Positions 1 through 9,359 of a DNA stretch of 64,000 nucleotides are shown piece by piece (within the stretch, counting starts at the first letter, position 1; every line of letters starts with the position of its first letter). Under the pieces are notes generated by a model. It ran no database searches. It was not told the DNA's origin and saw nothing but the letters and a program-made list of their open reading frames with translations. Both the position numbers and the translations under genes were made by a program. Source of the stretch: Trogon surrucura (taxonomy: Eukaryota; Chordata; Aves; Trogoniformes; Trogonidae); the NCBI GenBank assembly GCA_020746105.1, contig JAJGST010000022.1:2429135-2493134 (forward strand), in the 5' to 3' direction.

Positions 1-616
1 CAGCCATTATGATTTCAAGCTGAACCCTGCGGTGCGCGGTCGTGGTTACGGTGAGGATTCAGAGATCCATGAAGCCAGGAATTACAGAGACACTTGGGCT
101 GGACCAAGGTGAGTACGGTGCTGCACTGACAACACGCCACCCACACCTTACTAATTTTGGGGCAGCCATGGCCATTATGATGTCAGGCTGAACACTGAGA
201 TGCAAGTTCATAGTTAGGGTTAGTGTTCGGAGATCCATAGAGCCTGGACTCACAGAGACACTTGAGCTGGACAAGTCATTCCAAGGGGAGCAGGACACTG
301 CAAAAACAGTGCTCCACCCACACATTTCTGATTTTGGGACACCCATGGCCATTACGACATCAGGATGAACCCTGAGATTCAAGGTTTTGGTTGGGGGTAG
401 GGTTCAGAGATCCATAGAGCCTGGACTCACAGAAACACATGGGCTAGACAAGGCATTCAAAAGGGAGTATGGCACTGCACCAACAGTGCTCCACCCACAC
501 ATTTCTGACTTTGGGACGCCCATGACCATTATGACATCAGGCAGAACCGTAAGGTGCAGGGTCCTAGTTAGGGTTCAGCGAACAGTAGAACCTTGTGCTG
601 CAGAGACACTTGGGCT
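1..616 (+). repeat. 177-bp satellite array, plus orientation
   Basis: Tandem monomers of about 177 bp. The box AGATCCAT recurs near 63, 231 and 408 (spacings 168 and 177), with a degenerate copy near 579. Each monomer carries a telomere-like box of one to three TTAGGG-type units just before AGATCCATAG, then 'GAGACACTTGGGCTGGAC', 'CATTCCAAGGGGAGCA' and 'TTTCTGATTTTGGGAC'. Open frames here (for example 59-382 minus) are repeat-derived, not genes. The array ends where an ERVL LTR begins. Confidence 0.9.
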
Positions 617-1204
617 TGTCGAGGAGACAGTGGAGAAGAGCGCTCCCATGTTTCTAAAGATGATAAATACACGCACGTGCCTAAATTAGATTTATTAGTA
701 AACAGAAGCGCCTCCAAAGTTAAAGGTTGGGGTATCAATTGGAAAAGTGTTAACTACACTACACCCACCCTCACCAAAGAATAATGATTCGGATCCTAAT
801 ACGTTCACCTTATAAACGATGAGGAGTCTCAATCTTGAGAATGGTACCCTCACCTTACACAGATGAGGAGTCTCAACCCCAGGGACAAAAGTCCTTAGGC
901 GGTGCCCCACCTAAGGGGGGAGATTGAGTACCCCTGCCTGCAGAGCGAGCTGCCATGAGGGAACTCCCCCAAAGAGGGCTGCCGGCACCCCATTTTAAAG
1001 TCTCAGTCGAGTTGACTGTGGTCAATCAAGCCATATTGGCCTCTTATTGGCTGCCAGCCAACTTCCTGGGAGTGCCCCTCAGGGTGATGGGTCATTTCCG
1101 AGCCAGCCCGGGTTTCCAGCAAATTCTCTGAAATCTGCCTAGCAACTGCTGACTCACAGAGGGGGGGCACTCCTGACCAATGGGGGAAGGATGAATCTGT
1201 CACA
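617..1204 (-). repeat. ERVL-type 3' LTR (LTR family K)
   Basis: On the minus strand it starts TGTGACAG and ends CTCGACA, 588 bp, with an AATAAA signal near 690. About 370 bp from its 5' end match a second copy at 58103-58466 on the plus strand, which supports the TG start. It follows an ERVL-type pol fragment on the same strand, so it is read as that element's 3' LTR. The outer end abuts satellite with no target duplication that I can see. Confidence 0.75.
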
Positions 1205-2004
1205 ATCCACCCCATGACCACAGTCATCTCGACTCTCCTTGAAGTGGTGGTACAGGCACCTCTTGCCTCCAAGGTTAAAAGGGGGTGCAGTCTTGGTGAG
1301 GATTGATCACTCCAGATCTTCATTCCCCAGTCAAGGCTTGGTTTGCAATAGAACATAAGGCATTTTCAAAGTGCTATAAAACGTAGCACTAAGCATATAT
1401 CAATACTTAACAAAATGCAAGACAGATAGATAGATTTCTGAAACATTGAGGTATAACATATCAATACTTAACAGAATTAGCAATATGCAAGACAGATTCC
1501 TCAAACGTTGAGGTATAACAATAAACCACCTCCCAAACACCAAACATATATCAACATTTAATGGAGTTAACAATATGCAAAATCACAACAACGGGTTATT
1601 AAAGTATGCTGCTCTCCCCACCCCGACAGTCCCCAGAGGCTATCCAGAAGGTGGAGAGTAGTCCATTCCGTAGTATCTTCCTTCATCTTCACGTCTCCTG
1701 AAGATCTGAGACACAAACTCCTCAGTTATAGACCCTTAAAATGCCCTGTCATAACATAACCTGGCCCAGAAAACCCAAACATATTGAAATCCCTCAGCCA
1801 AACAGTTTTCATTGTGGCAACGAGTCCTTTCCATGTTAGTCTATCGAGTCCACATATGCATTCAGGACACAGGCACTATATCCATCTGCTGACCAGCCCA
1901 GCACTTCACATCCATCTTCTTCTGGCAATCGTAGGGGTCTTCCTTCATTGTCCTAAAAGAGAACACAAAAGTGGACCTCAGCCTCTCAGGGCTGGGCTTT
2001 CAGG
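1205..2004 (-). other. Noncoding stretch between ERVL pol and its 3' LTR
   Basis: About 800 bp between the end of pol and the LTR. I find no env-like frame; small open frames look random. ERVL elements typically lack env, so this is probably 3' untranslated sequence. It contains an AT-rich short tandem duplication, listed separately. The 250 bp next to pol hold nothing I recognise. Confidence 0.6.
1394..1590. repeat. Degenerate 63-bp tandem duplication
   Basis: A unit beginning CATATATCAATACTTAACA and ending GAGGTATAAC starts at 1394 and 1457. A third, more diverged unit starts near 1543 (spacings 63 and 86). AT-rich, inside the ERVL 3' region; no function apparent. Confidence 0.7.
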
Positions 2005-3262
2005 TTAGAAGTCGGGGATTATCCACCGGACACTAATACGGTGTGTTTCTCCATTTCTGTCTAGGGCCTCCCAAACATATAAACCTCTAGGTTTCACCAG
2101 AGTCATGGGCACAATGCCTATCGAGGGCAGCTTCACCATGACTGGTTGTCCCACAGATATCTGTGATGGTAAATGGCTTGATGTATTGTCCGGTTCAGAG
2201 TTATTATGCATTCTTAGTCTAGGGCTAGTGCCCATGAGTGGTTCTGATAGACAGAATGCTTGAATCTTTGGACTTCCAAAACTTCCCCAGTGGTTATTGA
2301 TGATGAAAACTGCTCGGGCCAAACGTGTGTCTCAGATCATGAGAAAGCAGCATGCCGCTTAATCAATCCATTAGTGCATTCTATGATCCCATTGGCCTAG
2401 GGGTAATATGGTGTATGAAACGTCCATTTAATAACTTCCCCTCGGACCCAATCTTGAACTACTGTGGCTGTAAAATGTGACCCATTGTCACTTGGAATAC
2501 TTTCAGGTGTAGGTAAAACACTAAACCACTCGCTCAGCACTCGCACTGTTTGGTCCCCAGTGGCAGCACTGGTAGTTGTAGCTCTTGTCAGTCCTGAAAC
2601 TACTTCCACTCCTACCAGGGTGAATTTCTTTCCATGGGATGGTTTTAATGGTCCCACATAATCCACTTGCCAGGTACTCCAAAGAGCCTTGCCCCATCTG
2701 ATATGTTGGGCGGGAGCTTGATTTGGATGGTTAGCTTTAAGTCTTATCTGGCATTGTGGACAAGCAGCAAGAATTGCCTCACAGACCTTCATAGATATTG
2801 GCCAACCTCGAGATCTACATTCATAATACAGGTCTGCTTTACCTGAATGGCCTCGCTTTACATGTAACCACTCAGCTAGACGATCCCAGTCCTCATCACA
2901 AGAAGTTGCTCTGATTTGAGTCAAGTGGTCCACTTGTTGGTTCCACTTGGAAGCGCGGGTTTTGTCCCTTGTATGTCCTTTTACCCATCCCACCTTTAAG
3001 GGTCGTGATCTCCCTATTTCCAGTAGGCACTGCCAATCCTCTGCCCTCCATACCTTGGTGCGGCCTATTTCCCACTGGTTGGATTCCCAGTGGCATACCC
3101 ACTCAGTGGCACCCATGAAGGTCACATAAGAGTCAACGTAAATGGCAGTGTCACCATTTTCAGTAGCTAGTAAGAGGGCTTGCAGCTCTCCAACTTGTGC
3201 ACTGCCTTCTCCTACCTCCTCGACTGTCCTCCCGATATTGATTTCCAGTGGTACTGCTTTGT
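2005..3262 (-). pseudogene. pol: ERVL pol 3' half: RNase H end, integrase
   Basis: Retroviral polymerase fragment. Reading minus from 3262 there is the tail of RNase H (short YVDS motif near 3135), then integrase with an HHCC zinc-binding region (CPQC near 2760), catalytic WQVDY (near 2665) and SDNGSHF (near 2485). A C-terminal DNA-binding part ends at 2005. A stop near 2395 separates catalytic core and C-terminus. The motif style is that of ERVL integrases. Everything upstream (gag, protease, RT) is missing because satellite resumes at about 3263. Confidence 0.85.
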
Positions 3263-3620
3263 ACTGCCAGAGCTGCAGGTTCCTGGTGAGGATTAGGGTT
3301 CAGAGATACATAAAGACTGGATCTGAAAAGACACTTTAGCTGGAAAAGGCATTCCAAGGGGAGCACGGCACTCCACCAGCAGTGCTCCACCCACACCTTT
3401 CTGATTTTGGGAGACCCATGGCCATTATAGTATCAGGATGAACCCATAGGTGCGGGGTCCGGGTTAGGGTTAGTGTTCAGAGATCCATAGAGCCTAGAGC
3501 TGCAGAGACACTTGGGCTGGACGACACATTCCAAGGGGAGCACAACACTGCACCAACAGTGCTCCACCTACGCCTTTCTGATTTTGGGACAGCCATGGCC
3601 ATAGAGACATCAGGATGAAC
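3263..3620 (+). repeat. 177-bp satellite, plus orientation
   Basis: About two monomers with the same landmarks as the array at 1-616 (TTAGGG box, AGATCCATAG, CATTCCAAGGGGAGCA). It abuts a broken ERVL pol on the left and a solo LTR on the right. Confidence 0.88.
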
Positions 3621-3993
3621 TGAAGAGGGTCCCTTCGGAGAGCCGGCCAAGTAACAACCATCACACCAATACGGCTACAAGTCGTCCTCGCTTTATTGCT
3701 CCGGACTGCTCAATATATACATTTAAGCAGTGTCCATGTGCCTGCCCCTTAACAGAGCTGGTCAGTTACAGGTTTACATGCGCCAGCGTTTTATTGGATA
3801 GTGCCATTCAACTATGCAGGCGACTCTCGCCTCCCCTCTCCCCCCGGCAAGACTCTCACAAAAAAAGGTAGATCTCCTTCTCTCCATACCCCCAGGCATT
3901 TTCAAGGACAGAACCTTTATTTAGGCCTAAGCTGGGTTGTCCAAAACGTTTAAAGGGATACTGTGCCCCTGCTCCACAAGAAATTCCTCTACA
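3621..3993 (-). mobile_element. Solo ERVK-type LTR (A/B family)
   Basis: Plus strand reads TGAAGAGGGTCCC to TTCCTCTACA; on minus it is a 373-bp TG...CA LTR homologous to those of proviruses A (51703-52079) and B (44093-44451). It has no internal region, so it is a solo LTR. Flanking satellite is plus on the left and minus on the right, and the 6-bp flanks (ATGAAC / CCCTAA) do not match, so the insertion site was rearranged. Confidence 0.85.
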
Positions 3994-4285
3994 CCCTAAT
4001 CCTAACCAAGATCCTGCACCTCAGGTTTCAGCGTGAACTCATAATGGCCATGGCTGTCCCAAAATCAGAAAGTAGTGGATGGAACGCTGTTGATGCAGTC
4101 CCTTGCTCCCCTTGGAATGCCTTTTCCAGCCCAAGTGTCTCTGCAGCTCAAGGTTCTATGGATCTCTGAACCCTAGCCCTAAACAGGACCCTGCAACTGA
4201 GGGTTCAACCTGATGTCTCTATGGCCATGGGTGTCCCAAAATCAGAAAGGTGTGGGTGGAGCACTTTTGGTTCAGAGATCCATAG
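3994..4285 (-). repeat. 177-bp satellite, minus then plus orientation
   Basis: Minus-orientation monomers (CCTAACC boxes) from 3994 to about 4270. Then a few bases in plus orientation (TTCAGAGATCCATAG) abut the next LTR. The switch at about 4270 is an inverted junction inside the satellite. Confidence 0.85.
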
Positions 4286-4794
4286 TGTCATGTCCCACCC
4301 AGAAGAGAGGGACAATTGACTTTCTAATTCGAAATAAACCACCGACGTGGGCAATGGTGAGACAAATTTCAAGGCCCATAAACAAACATTTACTAATTTA
4401 TCACAATGTATAGATCGGACTCAAGACAATTGACTTTAATTTAAAACCACGATAGGGCACACAATGGAACAAAAATCCAGGAAAACCATTTATTACATGC
4501 GAACCTGCAGAATGCCAGGTAGGGGCATTCTTTCCAGTAATTCTCAATAACATGTGCGAATGCCCTATATCGTTGAAAGATGTTCTAGAGATAAGGCCAT
4601 CTTGCATGCTCAAGATTTCTTAATCCCTACACATATTTGTCACCAGGGCTGTTTGAGGCATTTGTAGCCTTATCAGATCGCCCCTCTACAACATTCCATA
4701 GGAACAAAAACTGGTTTTGTTTTCTGACCATGCAGGGGGGTTGTAAAAATGAGAAGGAATATTTAAGGCAAAATCCACGAATCAGTCCGCTACA
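4286..4794 (-). mobile_element. Solo LTR, family J
   Basis: Plus strand runs TGTCATGTCC to GTCCGCTACA; on minus it starts TGTAGCGGAC and ends GGACATGACA. Related copies lie at 25373-26281, 27730-28333, 28334-28622 and 43188-43828. It interrupts a satellite monomer directly after AGATCCATAG, the same position as two other copies. The retroviral class of J is not established because no internal region is attached anywhere in the window. Confidence 0.75.
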
Positions 4795-4882
4795 TGAAGA
4801 GCCTGGAGCTGCGGAGACACTTGGGATGGACAAGGCATTCCAAGGGGAGCATGGCACTGCAGCAACCGTGCTTCATCCACAC
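4795..4882 (+). repeat. Satellite monomer fragment
   Basis: Half a plus-orientation monomer (GAGCCTGGAGCTGCGGAGAC onward) trapped between LTR J and the LTR of ERVL copy F. Confidence 0.85.
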
Positions 4883-5332
4883 TGTCGCGGGTTAGCCCTG
4901 GGCGGGCCACTAACGCGGACAGACGCTCTCTAACCCCCTCTTTCCCTCCCCCCAAATGGGAAGAGAAAAGGGAATGAGGGAGAGAGACTTACGGGTTAGA
5001 GAAGAAAAACTAGAACAGCTTTAAAGAAAATAATGGAAATAATGGTGAAAAGATAAAAATAAAGAACTATATAGAACTATAGATAGTAGCCCAATATCAA
5101 ACCCAACTCCCTCCCCCGACAGCAATCACCACTGATATTGCAGAGCAGGAGGCACTGGGGAAACCCCAGGTTCAGCGGTGGCAGGGAACTGGATACAGGG
5201 AGCTGGATTCGGGAACTCAGGATCTGGATCAAAAGCAGGAAGCCAGATGGAGTCCTCTCTGGACACCGACCATTGCAGTAAAAGGGCAAAAAGGGTGAAA
5301 AAGGGCAAAAAAAGGGACAAAACTCTCGTGAT
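4883..5332 (-). repeat. 3' LTR fragment of F
   Basis: The minus strand ends CTAACCCGCGACA, as do the LTRs of G. Compared with G's LTR (806 bp) it lacks the first half, starting at the GAGTGATCAC region, and is joined straight to RT sequence. The junction has a few bases of shared ATCAC. Confidence 0.8.
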
Positions 5333-5933
5333 AGGACTGTTAAATGGTGAGTGAACTTTGCTGATCACTCCTTGGCTTTCTACTTGACGTATCAGCTTAT
5401 GGATGGGACCTACAGAGTCTCGGTTGGTACGATATTGTCGTCAATGCACTGTTTTAGTACCTATTGGTACCTGTTGGTCTTCAGTTTTCATCAGCCCTAC
5501 GACACTAGACTCCTCTGACAGTTTGGACAAGCTAGACAGCTGATCAATGTCCTCGGTCTCTACAGCTGCTAGGCCAAAAGCCTATCCATACCCTCTTGGA
5601 TCCTTATAATACCCTTTCTTGAGGAAGTCTATGCCAAGGATGCATGGGGCATTTGGACCAGTCACTATGGGGTGCTTTTTCCACATATTCCCAGTAAGGC
5701 TCATTTCAGCCTCCAACACAGACAGTTTTTGAGAACCACCCGTCTCTCCAGAAATAGTAACAGTTTCAGTACCTGTATGATTCAATGGCATTAGAGTGCA
5801 CTGTGCACCAGTGTCCACCGGAGCTCTATATTTTCATGGTTCTAATGTGCCAGGCCACTGAATCCACACAGTCCAATAAACTCAGTTGTCCCTCTCCTCC
5901 ACCTGGCTGGAGGTAGGACCCCTCTAATTCTGA
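5333..5933 (-). pseudogene. pol: ERVL protease and RT N-terminal stub (F)
   Basis: Contains the aspartic protease active-site DTGA (near 5815) and the flap region to 'ILGIDFL'. A TAG replaces the Trp codon seen in G shortly after (near 5582). An in-frame TGA between protease and RT is shared with G. RT ends after about 30 residues, at HSPFNSPI, where it meets the LTR. The stop between gag and this frame, and the TGA just before the protease, also match G. Confidence 0.82.
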
Positions 5934-7693
5934 GGTTGATTCACGGGGTTTACCTGATTCACAGTATTTGTATTAACTACATTTACATTCTGATTATTCC
6001 TTCTCGTGGAGGATTGTTGTCTTCCGTTTGTGTTTCACAAATTGGATACCCGTTCCCACAGAGCAGAAGTAGGTTTTCCATCCCAGCTTCTCATGTCCTC
6101 ACCACATCCTCGTAGGAAAATCCACAAGTCATTCCGTGACAAGTTACCATCATTTTTAGTTGATCTTGAAGGTCTGTATCTTCTAAGAGCATCAGCGTGG
6201 CTCCATTGAGGTCTGTCATCTCTCTTGGACAATGTGTCAATCAGCTCTTTTAATGATTGATTGGTATTCTCAAATGATTCACTGTTTTTCTCAGTTGCTT
6301 TCTCAAATGATTGATTGGTTTTCTCCATTGCTATCTCAATCTCTTTCTCAATTGATTTCTCCGGTGATCTGTTGTTTTCCTCAATTATTTTTCCAGGGCA
6401 GCAATCTGAATTTGTTGGGGATTGGCAGTACTGTCTTCATACTGTTGTGCTTTGTTGGCCACTTCAGTCACTGTTGGTACCCGACCATCTCCATCTAATG
6501 CCCAGACCATTGTTGACAAGGTGTGCTTATACACTGGTGGTGCACTCCTCACAAACATCTGAATAACGGGTTTGTGGCAGGGCATTTCATCAGGGTTTAA
6601 AATTGTTTGTGGATCGCTGTAAATCACCTCTCTCACTGCTAGTTCTCTCAGGTACTTAATGCCTTTTTCCATGCTGGTCCAGTTGGTTGTGTGGATAGGA
6701 ATATCGTCCTTGTGGGTATACCGGTTCTTAATAGCTGTCAAGAGTCGTCTCCAGAGGCTGAGACTGTTGTCGTCTTTTGCAAGTTCCGTGTCAACGCCTG
6801 TGTTTCCAGACAGGGATCCCAGCTGTTTGGCTTCTTTACCCTTCAGATTAATGGTATCAGCTCCTTTATCCCAGCATCGGAGTAGCCACCTGTAATATGA
6901 TTCACCCTCACGATGGCCAAAGTCCTTTCTCACATCTCGCATGTCCCTCAGAGTTAAAGGTTTGGCAGCTGCTTCCGATTCTGGCTCTGAACTATCTGAT
7001 GACTTCGGTTGGGAAGGACCCTTTCCTGCATCAGAATCATCTGATGTTGGGTGATTTGTCTTTGTTAGATGTTTCTTCCCAGTCACAGGGATACCAGCTT
7101 TCTTTCCTGAGTCTGAATCTGAGTCATCTGATGGTGCTACTTTAGAAGGGCCATGTCCCGGAGTTGTGTCATCTGTTGTTAGGGCAATTGACTTTTTCCG
7201 ATGTTTCTTTCTAGTCACAGGGGCAACATTTGCTGATACAGACTGAGGACACAGTGGTACTCCATGACTTGCACAAATTCCTACAGAAACGCCACAATGC
7301 CAAGAGATTCATGGGCATTAACATCAGAATCAATAACAATTCAATCTTTCGATCAAAATAACTGCATTCACAATCACAATCCTCAAAACCTGGTAGACTC
7401 AGATTAGCAAACAAATGAGTATAATTTCCTAAGGTGAAATTGAAAGTGTAGTTAGAAACGAAATTCATCATTGTGCTCTTAAGGTATTCAGGTATGCCGA
7501 TCACCCAAATTATTGCAGAATACACCAACACTAAAAAACTCAGCACAGTGAAAATTCTCATCATGTAACCAGAACAGGCAAACCACAGAAAGATATACCA
7601 AAACACACTTGAGAGTTTGGACAAAATTTTGTCATCTAATGAGGAACCCACATTTAAAAGGACATGACATAACATTTCACAGACGGATAACAT
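5934..7693 (-). pseudogene. gag: ERVL gag with N-terminal membrane-type domain (F)
   Basis: Starts ATG at 7693. Residues 1-~150 hold two hydrophobic blocks (about 31-66 and 115-135) with four N-X-S/T sequons between them. An 8-base deletion relative to G (near 7220) then shifts the frame. A basic/acidic duplicated linker (TRKKH..., SDDSDSDSG) and an ERVL-type capsid region follow in 7218-6385. The C-terminal part (6328-5934) has repeated EKTNQS-type helices and an Asn/Val-rich tail. A TGA after VSNL near 6035 matches a CGA in G, and the frame ends with TAG at 5934. F keeps the capsid segment deleted from G. Confidence 0.82.
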
Positions 7694-7893
7694 GATGTGA
7701 GCTGTCCGGTTTTTTCTCTTCTAACCCTTCAGAACGTTCAAAGAAAAGATCTGATACGCTCTCGACTGTGCCGGATGGAATTTAAACTATGCGGGCAATA
7801 TATCAGAGCCCAGTTTTGTCTAAATAGCTGGTAAAATATTCTGAGACTGAGTGGTGTTTGTTTTCTTTGCCTCATTTTGGGTGCCAATATATC
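7694..7893 (-). other. F leader with primer-binding site
   Basis: Untranslated leader between LTR and gag. TGGCACCCAAAATGAGGC lies just inside the LTR (minus, 7886-7869) where a primer-binding site belongs. It resembles the tRNA-Lys type found in G (TGGCGCTCAACGTGGGGC), with CpG-type changes. The rest matches G's leader. Confidence 0.7.
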
Positions 7894-7976
7894 TGTCGCG
7901 GGTTAGGGCTGGGCTGGCCACTAACATGGACAGACACTCTCTAACCCCCTCTTCCCCCCCCCCAAATGGGAAGAGA
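7894..7976 (-). repeat. 5' LTR fragment of F (U5 end)
   Basis: Only the last ~83 bases of the LTR remain (plus strand TGTCGCGGGTTAGGGCTGG onward). The break falls in 'GAAAG', which is shared with E's LTR at the junction. Confidence 0.75.
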
Positions 7977-8173
7977 AAGTCTGTTTTCCCTGTGTGATAA
8001 GAGAGTGATTGAAGGAATACATGAGCTAATAACAATCCTGGCTGTATAGTCTGATCACGTGTTTGTAACCCAAAAATAGTGCTTCGTGCTAGTAAGCATA
8101 AATATGTGTGCCTGCTTGCAATAAAGTGAATTCCGTTTTCCACCATCTCGGAGTTCGTGCGTGCTTCTCAACA
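7977..8173 (+). repeat. 5' LTR fragment of ERVK-like provirus E
   Basis: Matches the 3' part of E's 3' LTR (21650-21800): TGATAAGAGAGTGATTG, TATAAATATGTG-type box, AATAAAG signal. It continues to TTCTCAACA at 8173. The U3 start is missing, cut at the junction with F. Confidence 0.8.
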
Positions 8174-8315
8174 AATGGCGGCCCTAATCAGGACTTAATC
8201 ATATGCAGGAGGAGTACCCCCCACTGAGTCGAACAGGTTAATGAATTAACCTACGTGTCCATCCTCGCCTTTCAACAGGAAAACAGGGACGAGGACTGCG
8301 GCCAGGGGACAAAAA
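8174..8315 (+). other. E leader and degenerate primer-binding site
   Basis: TGGCGGCCCTAATCAGGAC follows the LTR by two bases and looks like a decayed TGGCGCCC-type tRNA-Lys primer site. The leader continues to a gag ATG at 8316. Confidence 0.6.
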
Positions 8316-8730
8316 TGGGGCAAAACTCGACACGATCGCAGCAACTTCATCATGATGTACTGATGTGTATTGCAAAGGAACCTGGGTATTAGATTAGCCC
8401 TCAGAAAGTGACTCTGTTACTTTTATGGATCGGTTGTAATTGCCCCTGGTATCCTGAAATGGGATCTTATGAAATTAAGGATTGGAAACATGTAGGCAAA
8501 GAGCTAACTAAAGCACAACATGCTGGTCATGACGGTTGGCCTGATAATATAGAGACATGGAAAGCGTTGTTTGCAGCGTTGCGCTCACTGAAACTGCACG
8601 CTGCTGATGCCAGCTCTGAGAGCAGCGTGGCGAGCGCTACGGGCGATTTGGTAGATACTGGTGAAAATGCTGTTGCTACAGACCTCGCTAATGATTTAAT
8701 TGACTTAGCACCTACGCTGCAGAAAGAGAC
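8316..8730 (+). pseudogene. gag: E gag, 5' part (matrix)
   Basis: ATG at 8316 gives MGQNST, a consensus N-myristoylation start typical of betaretrovirus-like Gag. The first frame stops at 8391 (TAG). The matrix continues in another frame from about 8408 (KVTLLLLWIGCNCPW, then IKDWKHVGKEL) until provirus D interrupts it at 8730. The same protein resumes at 16516. Confidence 0.78.
8725..8730 (+). other. Target duplication of D, left copy
   Basis: AGAGAC directly before D's 5' LTR; the same six bases follow the 3' LTR at 16510-16515. Six bases is the usual duplication size for beta- and alpharetrovirus-like integrases. Confidence 0.93.
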
Positions 8731-9162
8731 TGCGGAGAGTCTCGCAAAAGAGTGGTTGCATGACCGAGGTCATGAGTCGGCTGACACGCTGCAAGTGATA
8801 CAGCTCACAGATGGAAAAGCACAAGGAAACAAGATGAAGTTGTCTTGGCGTTAGAAGAAACAAAAGAAGAAAGGGAAAGCTCTGCTTTAAGGATGTTTGC
8901 GCCTTATCTTGACACCTGTCTGCGGCTTTGTGAGATGTACCAGATCCTGTTTTTTATTACGCTCTGTATCCTGTTTTCTGTTTCTCTGTTCGCCAGAATT
9001 GTATTCACCAATCATATATGATTTCTTTGTTTGTTTTAACCAATCAGCTATAGCTAATGTTGCTTAAAGTTTTAACCACAGACTATAAAAAACACAAAAA
9101 CAAAGCAATAAACGAGACTTAAAAGCAAACTACTTGCTCATTTCTCCCAGCGCTCCGCGACA
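8731..9162 (+). repeat. D 5' LTR
   Basis: Starts TGCGGAGAG and ends CGCTCCGCGACA. It has CCAAT-like boxes (ACCAATCA), a TATAAAAAAC promoter box near 9086 and an AATAAA signal near 9108. It differs from the 3' LTR at positions 3 and 13 and three further sites. E's gag frame runs by chance into it for about 120 bases. Confidence 0.93.
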
Positions 9163-9164
9163 TT

Positions 9165-9182
9165 TGGCGCCCGAACGGGGAC
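9165..9182 (+). other. D primer-binding site
   Basis: TGGCGCCCGAACGGGGAC, three bases after the LTR end. One base away from the tRNA-Lys3-type primer site used by many beta- and lentiviruses. Confidence 0.88.
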
Positions 9183-9359
9183 CTGAGAAAGAAGCCTAAT
9201 CCTGTATAGAACGGAGCGTTGACGTGGACAGACCTCTCTGCAGTGGAGATGACCGCAGGACGGCTGCGATAGCCCCCCAGGTCCCAGCGTCGTATATACG
9301 AGCCTGGCTGTTACGTGCTGCCGAATCCCTGTGGAGCTGCAACGGCGCCGACGTACGGT

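Larger units (their letters stand above)
4883..7976 (-). mobile_element. ERVL-like provirus F, internally deleted
   Basis: Minus-strand element: 5' LTR fragment (7894-7976), primer-binding site, gag, protease, a stub of RT, then the R/U5 end of a 3' LTR (4883-5332). Most of pol is lost, joining RT directly to LTR. It is the same family as the fuller copy G (30562-37216), with near-identical gag N-terminus and protease. No env. Its 5' LTR is truncated and fused to the 5' LTR of ERVK provirus E. Confidence 0.85.

Noticed and set aside
1-616. True telomere or CRISPR-like array
   Set aside because: TTAGGG units are only one to three per 177-bp monomer, and there are no unique spacers between short repeats; it is a satellite.
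3615-3999. Target duplication around the solo LTR at 3621
   Set aside because: Six-base flanks ATGAAC and CCCTAA do not match and the satellite changes orientation there.
8408-8854. 148-codon frame as one gene
   Set aside because: It is E matrix sequence running by chance into D's 5' LTR.
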